Below, in pieces: positions 1 to 10,800 of a stretch of 64,000 bases of DNA. The notes beneath the pieces were generated by a model, which ran no database searches, was not told the origin of the DNA, and saw nothing but the letters and a program-made list of their open reading frames with translations. Every line of letters begins with the position of its first letter. Position 1 is the stretch's first letter. Position numbers and translations under genes: made by a program. The stretch covers positions 1,302,001 through 1,366,000 of the forward strand of contig NC_089247.1 in the NCBI RefSeq assembly GCF_000512585.2, written 5' to 3'. The stretch is from Kwoniella bestiolae CBS 10118. Taxonomy: Eukaryota; Basidiomycota; Tremellomycetes; Tremellales; Cryptococcaceae.

Positions 1-5
1 GTGGC

Positions 6-290
6 TCATAGGACCATCAGCTTCCGCAAAATCCTTCGAAGAATGTAATCCTCTTTGTCAGTCACACATGTCAGTATTATGTGGCACATTTCACCTAATC
101 GTCTGACAATCAATTTTGGCTTTATATTGATTGTCGCTTGGCGAGCGGGGAGAAGGTTTGCGGACGTGATGGCTCTCCTATTTGATGCTTCTTGCTGCTC
201 TCTACTACTTTCCGTCAACTCATCAATGTGTGCCTCTTCGATTTGGGTTGGCTTTCGGTTTACCGCGCTACCTGCAAATCCCCATCACTT
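6..290 (-). CDS. possible 3' end of a small unrecognised gene
   Basis: On the minus strand an open frame of about 95 codons ends in TGA at 8-6. It can be entered through a possible acceptor (TTTGCAG) near 286. The reading is rich in Arg/Lys/Glu and ends with the residues RILRKLMVL. No start codon or upstream exon is convincing and no domain is recognised, so this may be the last exon of a gene, a remnant, or chance. It sits beside the paralogous small genes that follow. Confidence 0.2.
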
Positions 291-358
291 GAAGGTATTG
301 TTCGGCAAGAAGAGTGACGTCAATTTTTGCGGATGCAAGTTACTCAACGAGTGACTTA

Positions 359-494
359 CATATGTAACAATTAATTTGTTAATCCGGAAAAACCTGCTTT
401 AACAAATTAAGGATTTTGGCTGAGTGATATGAGCCCGGATTAACTCTAGAGAAACGTCGGACTGGTTGCCGAACAGAATTCATTGTTACATATG
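359..494. repeat. 136-bp palindromic element (MITE-like)
   Basis: Perfect 13-bp terminal inverted repeats CATATGTAACAAT (359-371) and ATTGTTACATATG (482-494) bound the element. Inside, TTAATTTGTTAA (371-382) pairs with TTAACAAATTAA (399-410), and TTAATCCGG (379-387) pairs with CCGGATTAA (435-443). The nested pairing, small size and lack of coding potential resemble a miniature inverted-repeat element or a structured RNA. No target-site duplication is certain, because the ends are themselves the palindrome CATATG. Confidence 0.6.
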
Positions 495-729
495 GCTTTG
501 TTGCATATGCAAATTCTGTACGGTGACGACTTGTATATGACTTAATTTGCCGAACACCCTCGAAATGTCAACTTCTTCTGCGCCGCCACTATTGTATTCC
601 ATGCCTGCTTCCCACGAGCCAAGGTCAATCGGTCTGAAAGCACCATTTGTTCATGAGGATGCTGTTATCTGCAGTCATTACAAGCCAGTATCAAGCCTAT
701 GGTTCCCAACCCCGCGCTCGGACGTTGGC

Positions 730-1325
730 TTACCCCGACATCCTGCCGCCACTCGTGCCGATCTTCTTCTCAAAATCCAGGAAAATCCTTGTAGCTTCAT
801 CCACATCTTTGTAAAGTCCATCCTTCTTCTGCTCATCCCACCACTGAAGCAATCCCGCGTCTTTTATAGAGGCTCTCTCTCGCTCAACCCCCTCATTAAG
901 AATCTTTTGGCAAGGGTATGCAATCCAATCCACATCGGAAAGGCCGTAATCGTCGACGCGAGTGAGATAATTATTGGTTCTGATGGCACTGCGCAGAATG
1001 CTGTGAGACCTATCGTGCAGGATCACATATGGACATTGGGAATGGACAGTCATATCTATAAATCGTCAGTGGTATCATCTTGCCATCGAGACACTGTACT
1101 GAACGATCGGTCGGTCTGGACTCACAATTCATCATTTCCTTTAGCATGTGAAGGGCTCGAGGCCCCTCGTGAGAGTGTCTGAGCGAGGCATGAGCGAGTG
1201 GCCTCGATCATTATGGCATGATGCTTTGCCATCCATTCAGTCCAAGCTTCCCACTCCTCCCAAGAGACACGATTTACATACCTGGAGAGGCGAGTGAGAG
1301 ATTGATCGCCAGTCGTGGACATCAT
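730..1325 (-). CDS. small unrecognised protein, paralogue of the gene at 6582-7070
   Basis: Model: exons 1325-1282, 1202-1126 and 1055-730, giving 148 aa. The last intron is well formed (GTGAGT donor, CTGAC branch site just upstream of TTTATAG). The first intron is less certain (GTATGT donor, GATCGAG acceptor) but is the only junction that keeps the frame. The C-terminal half contains ILNEGVERERASIK, then LLQWWDEQ, then a basic/acidic tail. It aligns with LLNEMVRRERDSIS, ILKWWES and a Lys-rich tail in the gene at 6582-7070, so the two are paralogues. No signal peptide, membrane segment or known domain is visible. A long antisense frame overlaps it but lacks splice or domain support. It may be expressed or partly decayed. 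Confidence 0.5.
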
Positions 1326-2134
1326 GCTAACCGTATGAGATGGTCAGGGTGTGTATGGGGACTGACAAGCAAGTAATTACACGACAACGATGGCGACCCC
1401 TTGGCAGTTCTGTATATATATCATCGATTTGTAAACACTGCATGTGACAAACGGAGGTACTCGGGAATGTGTTGCTGATAGCGGATGACGCCATAGACCA
1501 TGGCGAAGGCTGAAATGGGTAAGATCCCTTCGAGGAGAACAAAGGGTGGGCCAGAACTGGACCATCATAGCATGTTGCACTGGGTTTTCTCAAACATTTC
1601 TCGGTCCCATGAAGATTTCGGATCATGGCAGGAGAGTTTCAGACAACATCAAGAAAAAATCCTCACTGGTGCGTCGGTCGTTCCATGCCGTAGCGGAACA
1701 CGATTTACAGATCTCTAAGCGGGTCTGATGCCTCCTTTGAACGGCTTCGCAAATGATTTGCAATCCTAACAGTGTAATATTCCAGATCTGCGTTGATTTG
1801 GCTTTTGAGATTGGCCGCCACACAGTCCTTTTTCCAAACACAAATCCATACGGCTTAGCAGCGCTTCTCGCAGGCTGCATCCCCCTGAGGTACGTATCCC
1901 ACGGATGTTGACAATTACAGCTTCGCACACTTGCCTAGACTGGGTTGGTCCGCCCTTTGGTCGACACTCATTTGCAATGCTGTGTCCTGAAGGCGCGATC
2001 GTCCTGTGCGATGGATTCAGCCTGGGCGAAATCTATCTATCCCTTTAATAGCATGTGACCGATGATGATAATTGTTGCTTCGACAGATACATGCTCATCA
2101 TAGCAAGTCATGCATACAACCAACACCTGAACAC
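1326..2134. pseudogene. unresolved region with a possible broken plus-strand gene
   Basis: On the plus strand a reading near 1546-1722 can be joined through a strong acceptor (CCTAAC branch site, TTCCAG at 1785) to 1786-1889. It then continues into a hydrophobic segment ending in TGA at 1988-1990. The donor of the first intron would be GTCTGA and the second intron only 31 nt, both atypical. On the minus strand a hydrophobic frame near 1570-1440 also looks membrane-like. Neither strand yields a complete gene. I read this as a decayed membrane-protein gene or an unresolved model. The gap lies between two small minus-strand genes. Confidence 0.25.
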
Positions 2135-3036
2135 TCATTGCCCAAGCTCATACCTATGTTCCCTCAACTTTGCCTTCTGAGTATCCCAATATTCTACCCA
2201 TTCTTTGGTGACATCATCTTTTGGCAGGCCATCCACCTCGATGATAGAGTTTGCCGACTTCAAACCGAAGTTTTGAGCGCCTGTGAGCTGCAAATCGGGT
2301 TGATTGGCGAAGAATTCAAGAGCCCAATAGTTCGACGTGATAGCGAGCTTTAAATCCGTGAGGCTCCTATTGCACATCGCATTGTCACCAACGCTCAACG
2401 GATCGGATGATAGTCGTACTGTACCTCTCGAACTGGCCGCCAGTCCATGATAGCTCTTATAACTTACTTGGTCTGTACAGCAGCCAGATTTGCTCTGCTG
2501 TTGAAATGTTCCTGGGTCTCACCATTGTATTTATATGTGATACCGACGGTAGGAAATTTAGGCAAGTTGGCGGAAGATTGGATTATATCGATCGCACTGG
2601 GGTTATGAGGTTCTTCAGCGGTAGTTTGCGAAGCGATCGGTCCGCCCAGAGTCTGAGCTCTTTCAGCATTCGAAAGAAACCGCCTTCGGTCGACTGAACT
2701 GAGGGTTGATTCCTCTTCCTCTTGCCTCGAAGTACCGGAACCAGATTCGGGGAAGGGGAAGTAGGTAACCTTGGCAATCTCCTCAGCTAGCCCCGAAGGC
2801 CAGGTAGTCCTTCTTGGTGGATGATCGCCACTATGCGCGGAAGATGGTCTGGACACCGGTCGAGTGGCAGTTACGTTAACATCCGGATTGAGGGAGCTGG
2901 CTTCAAAGGGTTGTAGCTTCAGTCCTGGGTATGAGAGATCGTCAAACCCGTCTCCATCATCATCGAATAATGTCTCGTCCTCGAATGTTATATCTGGTGC
3001 GCCAGGTGGGGATGGTGGCTGTGCGTGTTGGTCCAT
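2135..3036 (-). CDS. unrecognised Ser/acidic-rich protein
   Basis: Model: exons 3036-2468 and 2393-2135, giving 275 aa. The intron of 74 nt has a GTAAGT donor and a TTGAG acceptor, and joins the frames exactly. The first half is rich in Ser, Pro, Asp and Glu with several Arg-Arg pairs and looks disordered. The second half is more ordered and hydrophobic and ends with a WVEYWDTQK segment. That end loosely recalls the WWDEQK and KWWES segments of the neighbouring small paralogues, but the likeness is too short to prove descent. No signal peptide or known domain is seen. The start is the first ATG of the frame (MDQHAQ). Confidence 0.5.
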
Positions 3037-3951
3037 CGTGAGGTTGATCAGATATCCCTGAAAGTGAGTATGGTATGGGAGAATATCATGGGAGGTGGAA
3101 AAGGCTTGAACATTTATAGCTTATTAGAATGAGTGGCGAGACTCTCCAAGAGGAACCAAGTTGAATGTGGAGTTTCAATATCTAGGTCTTCTTTGCACTG
3201 CGTCATACTCATACAGTGCACAGCATCAATCCGGTCTTCACCATCCTGACGCAACGAAGGCTGACCTTCCTAGTTCACGCTTCTCGGGTTGGCTTCTTTG
3301 GCTCGATTTTGGCTCCTGTTCGTCCACAGATGCACCTTCCCTCACCGAGATGCCAGCCAGGACAGGCATGATAAGCGAGACATCCATTGTTCTCGAGAGA
3401 CATCGACCTCCATTCATAATCGCCAGAGAAGGCCGATCAAAGGATATCTGTTGGATCACTCCTGATCGGAACTTCCTCGGAGACCGCCAATAACACTCCG
3501 CCAATGTGTGTTACCTACTCGGAGTCAGGTCTTAGCGAGGTGTTCTAATTGGAGCATGGTGGATCGAAGGTAAGCAGTATAAGTATATCTCCCACAAAGC
3601 TTCGATCTCGAAACTGGCATGGCCGATCCAAAGGCCACATCGACGAGGGCTAAGTCTGAGAAAAGCAAGAAAGAACTTCTGGGAATACTACGTGATATAC
3701 ATTTTCCTAGTCTATGAAACAAACCAACAACAAACACGTTATTTTCCGTTATACTATATCTATTATATGATCTAGGTGATTTATGTATACTATGTACCAT
3801 TTCCGTTCAAATCCGTCTTAGGCATCGTAAGAATAAAGCAAGAAATCCGGAATCTTGAAGATGAGCTATAAAGACCGGTCGTCAGGTCTTGTTCGACTAA
3901 GGAGAACGCTAAGTAGATCAGACTTACCGAGCAAAGACGTTTCTTGAATAA
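3037..3951. other. intergenic, no supported gene
   Basis: Overlapping short frames occur on both strands at 3161-3504 (plus and minus) and 3525-3800 (minus), but none has a credible start, splice sites or domain. The sequence near 3700-3790 is AT-rich. It separates the Ser-rich gene from the 3' end of the glycosidase-like gene, so the 3' untranslated region of the promoter-side neighbour and a promoter for the minus-strand gene are expected here. Confidence 0.4.
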
Positions 3952-5573
3952 CTATATCATCGACCAAACGCCCAGCACTGTACTGACCACCAAACCCATA
4001 ACAGCTGGTACCGCAACCTTGAAAGCAGAACTACTACTTCCAAGAGGATCGTCTTTCCCGCTAGTGGAGCCTTTCCTTCCTAGGCTGTCCCATTCTTTAT
4101 ACGCAGCATAAGCCATAACTACGAAACTCTGACCTTCAGGCGAGTAGGTACCCTGCTTGGAGAAGTCGTATGGGTTTACTACCTGAGTGAGATACCCTGT
4201 CGAGTTGATATATGATGATACGGCTGCGAGGAGTTTGAGCGAGTTGGGCACGTAGGTGTCTGTTATGCCCAGGGTGGAGAGTCGACTATTGGGCAGTTGA
4301 GGATGATGATCAGCTGGGCTCGGGTGAATAGACAGGTGGAGTGAAGCTTACATTCCTGTCGCTGCCATCAGGGCAGATCCTGAAGTGTCTTTGAAAGATG
4401 AGTTGTCGTTTAGGTAATTGTGGAATAGACCGTCGCTTGTCTACCGATGACTCATAAGTCGGTTATCTTACTCAATGGGATTGGGCAATGGAGGAAGGTA
4501 TGAGCTTACAATATAAGATTGAGACGCATCGTAGATCTCCGTCACCCAATTCTTCAAATCGTCCATCTGACTTGACATATCACCTGCGTAACTTGACGCT
4601 TTGATCGTAGCCCACACTCTCAACATACCAGTCGCGGCCCATGCGTTACCTGTGATCCAGAGGTTGGGATCGTGAGTACCGCTTCCCAGTAAAATGTGCG
4701 CCCATAAGCCATTATCTTGTCGCAGGGTGTCACGGTAGAGCGAACATTGACGGTAGGCTTCCTGGAGGAGGGTCTGGTTGTTGTGCAATACTGCGTAGTA
4801 CGCTGCATGTCATGGTCAGATCAGCGTATACACGTCATATAGTATAGGGGCATAATATCACTTACCGAGGAAAGGAGGTACCATATACACACTATCTGAC
4901 CACAGTTGAGCTTGATCTTCTCTGTGTGAGATGGCTCCCGATGATGTCTACGACAATGCCCATTGCCATATCAGTCCAGCTCTATCCTTGGCAAGGAAGT
5001 AGAGGAAATCATGCACTCACCCTCGGCACGTTGTACAGCAAATGGTTCAATTGCGAAGTAGCAGCATCTCCATATCCGATCCCTTTCACCTGCTCGTTAT
5101 TCGTAGTTGCATTTGCAAGTAGAACAGCGATACCTAAACTGGGTGGATCACCCGCCGCACCATCCTGCAACAAACTGCTTCCTCCAAGAGTACCATTGGA
5201 GCTTGACGTAGCGTTGGAATTGGGTCGATTTTGAAGGGTGGTTTGAGCGATATCGATGATCTCTGAGATTTGTCCAGATTTCAATCCATCTAATTTCTGG
5301 AAAGGTGAGTTTGATGAGTAGACAGTGAGCTCGGGATACTTGGATTCGAGGATCGCTATGGACTTTGTTCCGTTTTCCCAACTGTAAACCTTATCAGCAT
5401 TATACAGTCGATATGAGACATGAGGATATGGAAATGACGTGGATGACTCACGAAGCGACGTTGATCTCCTCCATCACATTGTATACCTTGTTCAACAGTG
5501 AATCCGTCAGATGAGTTGCTCCTACTGAGGACACTAGGAAGCTTGATGCAGCCAGAAGGGCGATTGATCGCAT
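3952..5573 (-). CDS. secreted six-hairpin glycosidase-like protein (GH88/GH105-type), membrane-anchored
   Basis: Model: exons 5573-5452, 5381-5021, 4947-4866, 4802-4510, 4440-4352 and 4285-3952, giving 426 aa; every junction is GT-AG and in frame. Residues 1-19 (MRSIALLAASSFLVSSVGA) form a signal peptide. The middle shows the family signature blocks of unsaturated glucuronyl/rhamnogalacturonyl hydrolases: HREDQAQLWSDSVYMVPPFL near 168-187, then NGLWAHIL, LWITGNAWAATGMLRV, a DTSGSALMAATG block and EGQSFVVMAYAAY. The Asp in the W-S-D motif is the likely catalytic acid by analogy with GH88/GH105. The last about 25 residues are hydrophobic after a Ser-rich spacer, suggesting a GPI signal or tail anchor. 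Expected role: trimming acidic sugars of pectin or of the cell's own glucuronic-acid-containing polysaccharides; substrate is inferred only. Confidence 0.8.
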
Positions 5574-6581
5574 ATTTGATTGTTGCGCACGGGTTACTCT
5601 AGCGTCGTTTTTTTCGGGTGTGTGAGTTAGAAGTGGAGTACAACGATGATCTCGATGATGGGATATGAAGGTCTATATGTCTATGTTTACAGAGAACAAG
5701 GTCTCACAGAGATCAACGAGAACAGGAGACGGTATAGACAAGTAAGCGATTGGATATGGATGAAAACGGAACAACGGTTGCAGTCAACGATGATAAAATG
5801 AAGAAAGGAGATCAACCTGTCTTGTCTTGTCTTGGGTCTTGGGTGTTTGATGATGACGTCTTGGCAAAATGAGGAAAAACGGGTAACGCAATGTTAAAGC
5901 ATTTAGGTGGCGTGTATTCTTTTCTTTTCTCACTTTGTCTACCAGTGCAGATACCATCCGACGGGCCGTTGGGGTAGGGTACAGTGGTGTCCCAAAAATA
6001 GCCTTTTCATAGGATGTGGAGTCAAAGTGGGTGGGAACAAAGAGATACATGCTCGCCGATCAAATCCCATACAGTACACATTTTACCATTTTCATGGTAC
6101 CACGAACATGCAACGTTACAACACTCACTGTGCCAAGACAATGTCAACTAGAACATGAAAGGGATGTGCCCCGTCCTTTCGCAGTCGTCATCATACAGGA
6201 TGCCTTGCGCATCGTTGATAATTGATGTTTCAAAGTCATCTAGCTCAACCACACACATCCGACTCAAACACGGACCAAATAAGGTAGCAGGGGCTAGAAC
6301 AACAAAAAACAATGCAGAGACGCGTCTCCACCCGTGCCTTTTATATTTTCCCTGTAGATTGCAAACGTCATCACATCCTTTGACCAAGCTTTTCGGGTCC
6401 GACGATCTCGTGCATAAAAGGTGTATCAGTATGAAAAGTGTACCCATCGAATCGCTCTCTTCAAGCAGTGTTGCTATTTATCCACCTCCGAATCCGATGA
6501 CAGCTGAGCAAACCCATCGGAGCACACAACGAGAGTGGGAACGCCCCGATGTATTTACTGAGCCAAGCCAGATAATGATAA
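5574..6581. other. intergenic, promoter side of the glycosidase-like gene
   Basis: No coding exon could be supported. Several frames of 60-150 codons exist on both strands but have no domain and no plausible splice partners. Short TCTTG repeats occur near 5818-5840. The left part should contain the promoter and 5' untranslated region of the glycosidase-like gene; the right part is downstream of the small gene ending at 6582. Confidence 0.4.
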
Positions 6582-7070
6582 CTAGGTTCTCTTCTTCTTG
6601 AAAGTCGATACAGCCTCTTCGAATGAGGCATCTCCCCATTCTCTCTTCGAATCCGGGTCGGACTCCCACCACTTCAAAATGTATGAGTTGCTGATTGAAT
6701 CTCTTTCTCGTCTCACCATCTCATTGAGAAGCTCCTGAGCCGATTGCGTCTTGAGGCCGAGACACTTGGTGTTCGCGTTCATTCGATTGATATGACCGTT
6801 GTATCTGGACGCAATATCTCCCAGACAATTGGCGCTATCCATCGGTTGTTCTCAACGTCATATCATACTCATCATCATCACCAGCAGAGAAAACTCACAA
6901 AGCGATTTGAAATTCTGGGGGCAGGCCATCCAAGAGTGTGCTTTTTGGATGCTCGGACCCAGGTTCTGGGTCAAGTGACAACAAAGCGATACACATGACC
7001 GTAAAATCTACCCTAGGTCCCTATCTCTGTTGAACTCTGCCAGTTCGGCATCGAAACCCCGTTCACTCAT
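6582..7070 (-). CDS. small unrecognised protein, paralogue of the gene at 730-1325
   Basis: Model: exons 7070-7012, 6940-6899 and 6834-6582, giving 117 aa and starting MSERGFDAELAEFNRD. The second intron has a standard GTGAGT donor. The first has GTAGAT and an AAAAAG acceptor, chosen because it alone keeps the frame and yields LLDGLPPEFQIAF before NCLGDIASRYNGHI. An alternative acceptor at CCCAG would give a smoother exon but breaks the frame, so decay cannot be excluded. The C-terminal half (LLNEMVRRERDSIS, ILKWWES, Lys/Arg-rich end) matches the 730-1325 protein. No signal peptide or known domain. Probably a soluble helical protein of a lineage-specific family. Confidence 0.5.
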
Positions 7071-7332
7071 GGTGATGTAGTGTAATAACGCCTTGTTTAT
7101 GATAGATGATGATGTTGAGAGACATCAAGAAAACCATCTGCCTCTCACTCTCTTTCGCTACTTATATATGCTACTGGGCTCACGCCACCGCGTACAATGA
7201 TCATCGCAAGGCACAAAGGTAGAAGGAAGCTAAGACAGACAAGGGATCATCCAGACTGCTTTCTTGCGAGCTAGCTAAGCGTGAACACAAATGGTGAGAT
7301 CAGTTGATGTCTTAACCCTGAATCTTGTTCTG

Positions 7333-7424
7333 GCCTTCTTAGTTCAGTGGTTTAGAATTTGTCACTAGTAGTTTCTTTTAGGATTGCCATGACAGGGTCA
7401 CTCGTTCGATTCGGGTAGAAGGCA
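7333..7424 (+). tRNA. tRNA-Thr(AGT) with intron
   Basis: A full cloverleaf can be drawn: acceptor stem GCCTTCT/AGAAGGC with discriminator A, anticodon stem TGTCA/TGACA and T arm ACTCG-TTCGATT-CGGGT. With an 18-nt intron removed after position 37 the anticodon loop is CTAGTAA, so the anticodon is AGT (threonine, read as IGT). The mature length is 74 nt. A run of seven T at 7425-7431 is the Pol III terminator. The exon sequence is identical to the minus-strand copy at 25747-25833, but the intron differs. Confidence 0.9.
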
Positions 7425-7875
7425 TTTTTTTCATGGCTGGGGCCATGAGTGCTGGCCAAGGAACGTCTTTTTGTGTCTACTCACTCGCATAGCATTCTTC
7501 TTGGGGATCACAAAGCGTGTGAGACTGGTGCATATCTTTCCCTACCCCAGTGGATCAATGTAAAGGCAGATGAGTAGGGAGAAGAAGAAAGGAGTGATTT
7601 TGTGAGGATTCGTGATGGATGAATGCCACTTTTTATGTATGTAGGCGCGTTATGATTATATGAGATTGTTCCACGTCATGAATGAACCGGTTCACCGCTC
7701 GCGGTTGCACTTGCTGCGATTCAAGTTCAAGCGATTCAAGTTCAAGCGATTCATCCAACAACTAAGTACTCACCTTACAACATCTTACTTGCTCTCACTC
7801 CAATACCAACCAAAACACAGCTGGCATCTTACACACTCTCCAGCCAGCTGTCCCACCTAGACCATCGCCCTCACC
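7425..7875. other. upstream region of STT3
   Basis: No gene is seen between the tRNA terminator and the STT3 start. It should hold the STT3 promoter and 5' leader. A 15-bp direct repeat (GATTCAAGTTCAAGC) occurs twice in tandem near 7720-7750, and pyrimidine-rich sequence precedes the ATG. Confidence 0.5.
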
Positions 7876-10800
7876 ATGGCTCCCAAAGCCAAAACACCCT
7901 CTGGGACACCTTCCAAATCTACCCCTCTTTCCACTCCCCTAGCAACTAAGGCATCTTCAGATACCCTCTCAAACCCGCTGTTAGCTGTCGATGTTGAACC
8001 CTTACCCAACGGTACTATCACTCCCAAAGCTAGGAAGCTAGCTTACCCCTTGCCAACCCACATCTCACCTACTACCATCAACAACACCGAGTCGCTGTTG
8101 CGATTTGTCATTCTAGCTTTGATATGTGGTGCTGCTATCGGGAGTAGACTCTTCGCTGTGATTAGGTTTGAGAGTGTTATTCACGAGTTGTGGGTATCTA
8201 CATTCCCTTTTGTGTTGGTCTGCAGCCAGTACCCATTGTTCGCCTTTGCCATGTTTGATCGAACATGACTGACAAACTGACATTCTCATTACCGCTGCAG
8301 CGATCCATGGTTCAACTAGTACGTTCCTACACCACATCCTTCCGCCTACCTCCCAATCTGACGTGATTATTTCTTTCCAGCCGAGCATCCAAGGTGCTGG
8401 TAAACGAAGGATTCTACGTGAGTGTCCTCGCCGCTCGCCTCTTACGATTCCCACTTGCTACGACCGACTACGAGCTAATGCGAATCTGCTAAATAGGAAT
8501 TCTGGAACTGGTTTGACCCTACGGCATGGTACCCTCTCGGACGAACTGTCGGCACAACGCTCTATCCAGGTCTGATGGTCACTGCAGGGTTGATCTGGCA
8601 TTTCTTGAGGTTGATCAATATGCCAGTGGACATAAGAAACGTTTGTGTGATGCTGGCTCCTGGTTTTGCGGGATTGACAGCTTGGACAACCTATCTGTGA
8701 GTCGGAATATCATTTCGTCGTCCTCCACTCACTGACTGACGTGACCCACTCGTCCAGCTTCACCACCGAGATGTCCACTCCATCTGCCGGTCTCCTCGCA
8801 GCTGCTTTTATCGGTATCGCTCCAGGATACATCTCCCGTTCGGTAGCTGGTTCCTACGACAATGAAGCCATCGCCATCTTCTTGCTCATGGGTGCTTTCT
8901 ACTCTTGGATCAAAGCTATGAAGACTGGAAGTGCACTTTGGGGTATGGTCACTGCGTTGTTTTACGGATGGATGGTAGCTGCTTGGGGCGGTTATGTCTT
9001 TATCACCAACAGTGAGTTGAAGTTCTTTCTACTCTCGAGCGCGTAGTCTTGTAATGAATATTGAAAATGTTCTGACAATTGACGCCTCTTCTTAGTGATC
9101 CCCTTACACGCCTTTGTCCTCATCCTGATGGGCAGATTCAACAACCGACTCTATACCGCCTACTCCTCATGGTATGTCATCGGTACCATCTCTTCGATGC
9201 AAGTCCCCTTCGTAGAATTCCTACCCATCAGGACATCGGAACATATGGCCGCGTTGGGTGTATTTGGTCTGCTCCAACTCATCGCTTTCGTCGAGATTGT
9301 ACGACGACTGGTCCCAGGCAAGCAGTTCCAGCTCTTGCTTAGAGCTTTCGTCGTTTTGGTCTTTGTGGTCAGTTTCGCTGCTTTGGTAGTTTTGACCTTC
9401 TCTGGTTGGATCGCTCCGTTTGCTGGTAGATTCTACTCCCTTTGGGATACTGGTTATGCCAAAGTACACAGTGAGTCAATATCCAACTAGCTGGAGAATC
9501 GTTGATATGAAACATAGCTGATACTTTGTTCGTTGGCAGTGCCCATCATCGCTTCCGTGTCCGAGCATCAGCCCACCGCCTGGCCATCATTCTTCTTCGA
9601 CCTGGAAATGCTCATTTTCTTCTTCCCTGCTGGTGTCTTTTGGTGTTTCAAGGAGCTTCGAGACGAACAGATTTTCATCATCATCTACGCTACCCTTTCC
9701 GCCTACTTTGCAGGAGTGATGGTCCGATTGATGCTGGTCATCACCCCCGTCGTCTGTGTAGCAGCTGCGATCGCCTTCTCCAAGCTGCTCGAAGCGTACA
9801 TCGACCCTGTCATCCCCGAATCAGAAGAAGAAATCGAAGAAGCTACAGCTCATCAACCCATGTCCAAAGCCAAAGCTAAGAAGATCGCTGCTGCTCAACA
9901 AAACAAATCCGAATTCAACTTCACCGGCATACTGGGCGGTAAAGGTGAGAAAGGGGTATTCGGCTTGGATACTCGATTCGCAGTCGTCTCTGTTCTATCC
10001 TTGTTCTTGTTCATATTCGTCTATCACTGTACTTGGGTCACCTCCTCCGCCTACTCGTCCCCATCAGTAGTATTGGCATCGAGGAACCCAGACGGAAGTC
10101 AAAATATCATTGACGATTTCCGAGAAGCGTACTACTGGATCCGACAGAACACCGAGAAAGACGCCGTGGTAATGTCCTGGTGGGATTACGGATACCAAAT
10201 TGCAGGTATGGCCGACCGACCCACCCTCGTCGATAATAATACTTGGAACAATACTCATATCGCCACTGTGGGCAAGGCGATGTCATCGAATGAAGATGCC
10301 GCGTACCCCATTCTGAGGAAACACGATGTGGATTATGTGTTGGTCATCTTTGGTGGATTGCTGGGATACTCGGGAGACGATATTAACAAGTTCTTGTGGA
10401 TGGTGAGGATCGCTCAAGGGGAATGGCCAGATGAAGTGCAGGAACATAATTATTTCACGCAGAGGGGTGAATATGCTGTGGACGAGAGGGCGTGAGTGCG
10501 GTGCAATTCTTGCATATCATAGTGTACCCTTGATCGAGAAGAGAATAACGATTGAGCTGATGGATTTGCGTGTGATGAATAGCACACCGACGATGAAGAA
10601 CTCGTTGATGTACAAGATGAGTTACTATAGGCGAGTTCATGAGCGTACTCGCGAAGTCAGTTGAATATCCTTGCTTACTAATGTCTATTTTCATACATTA
10701 GATTCCCCGAGTTATTCGGTGGTCACCCAGCTCAAGATAGAGTAAGAGGCCAACAAATCCCATCGACGGGTATTCAACTTGATACGCTAGGTGAGTTCGA

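Noticed and set aside
547..1182. 211-codon plus-strand open frame
   Set aside because: It is antisense to the spliced paralogue gene at 730-1325, has no domain, and its only support is length.
1145..1205. Palindrome around GGGCTCGAGGCCCC
   Set aside because: It lies inside exon 2 of the small paralogue gene and is short; not treated as a separate element.
3161..3504. Opposed frames of 88-110 codons on both strands
   Set aside because: No domain, no splice partners and mutual overlap; more likely chance.
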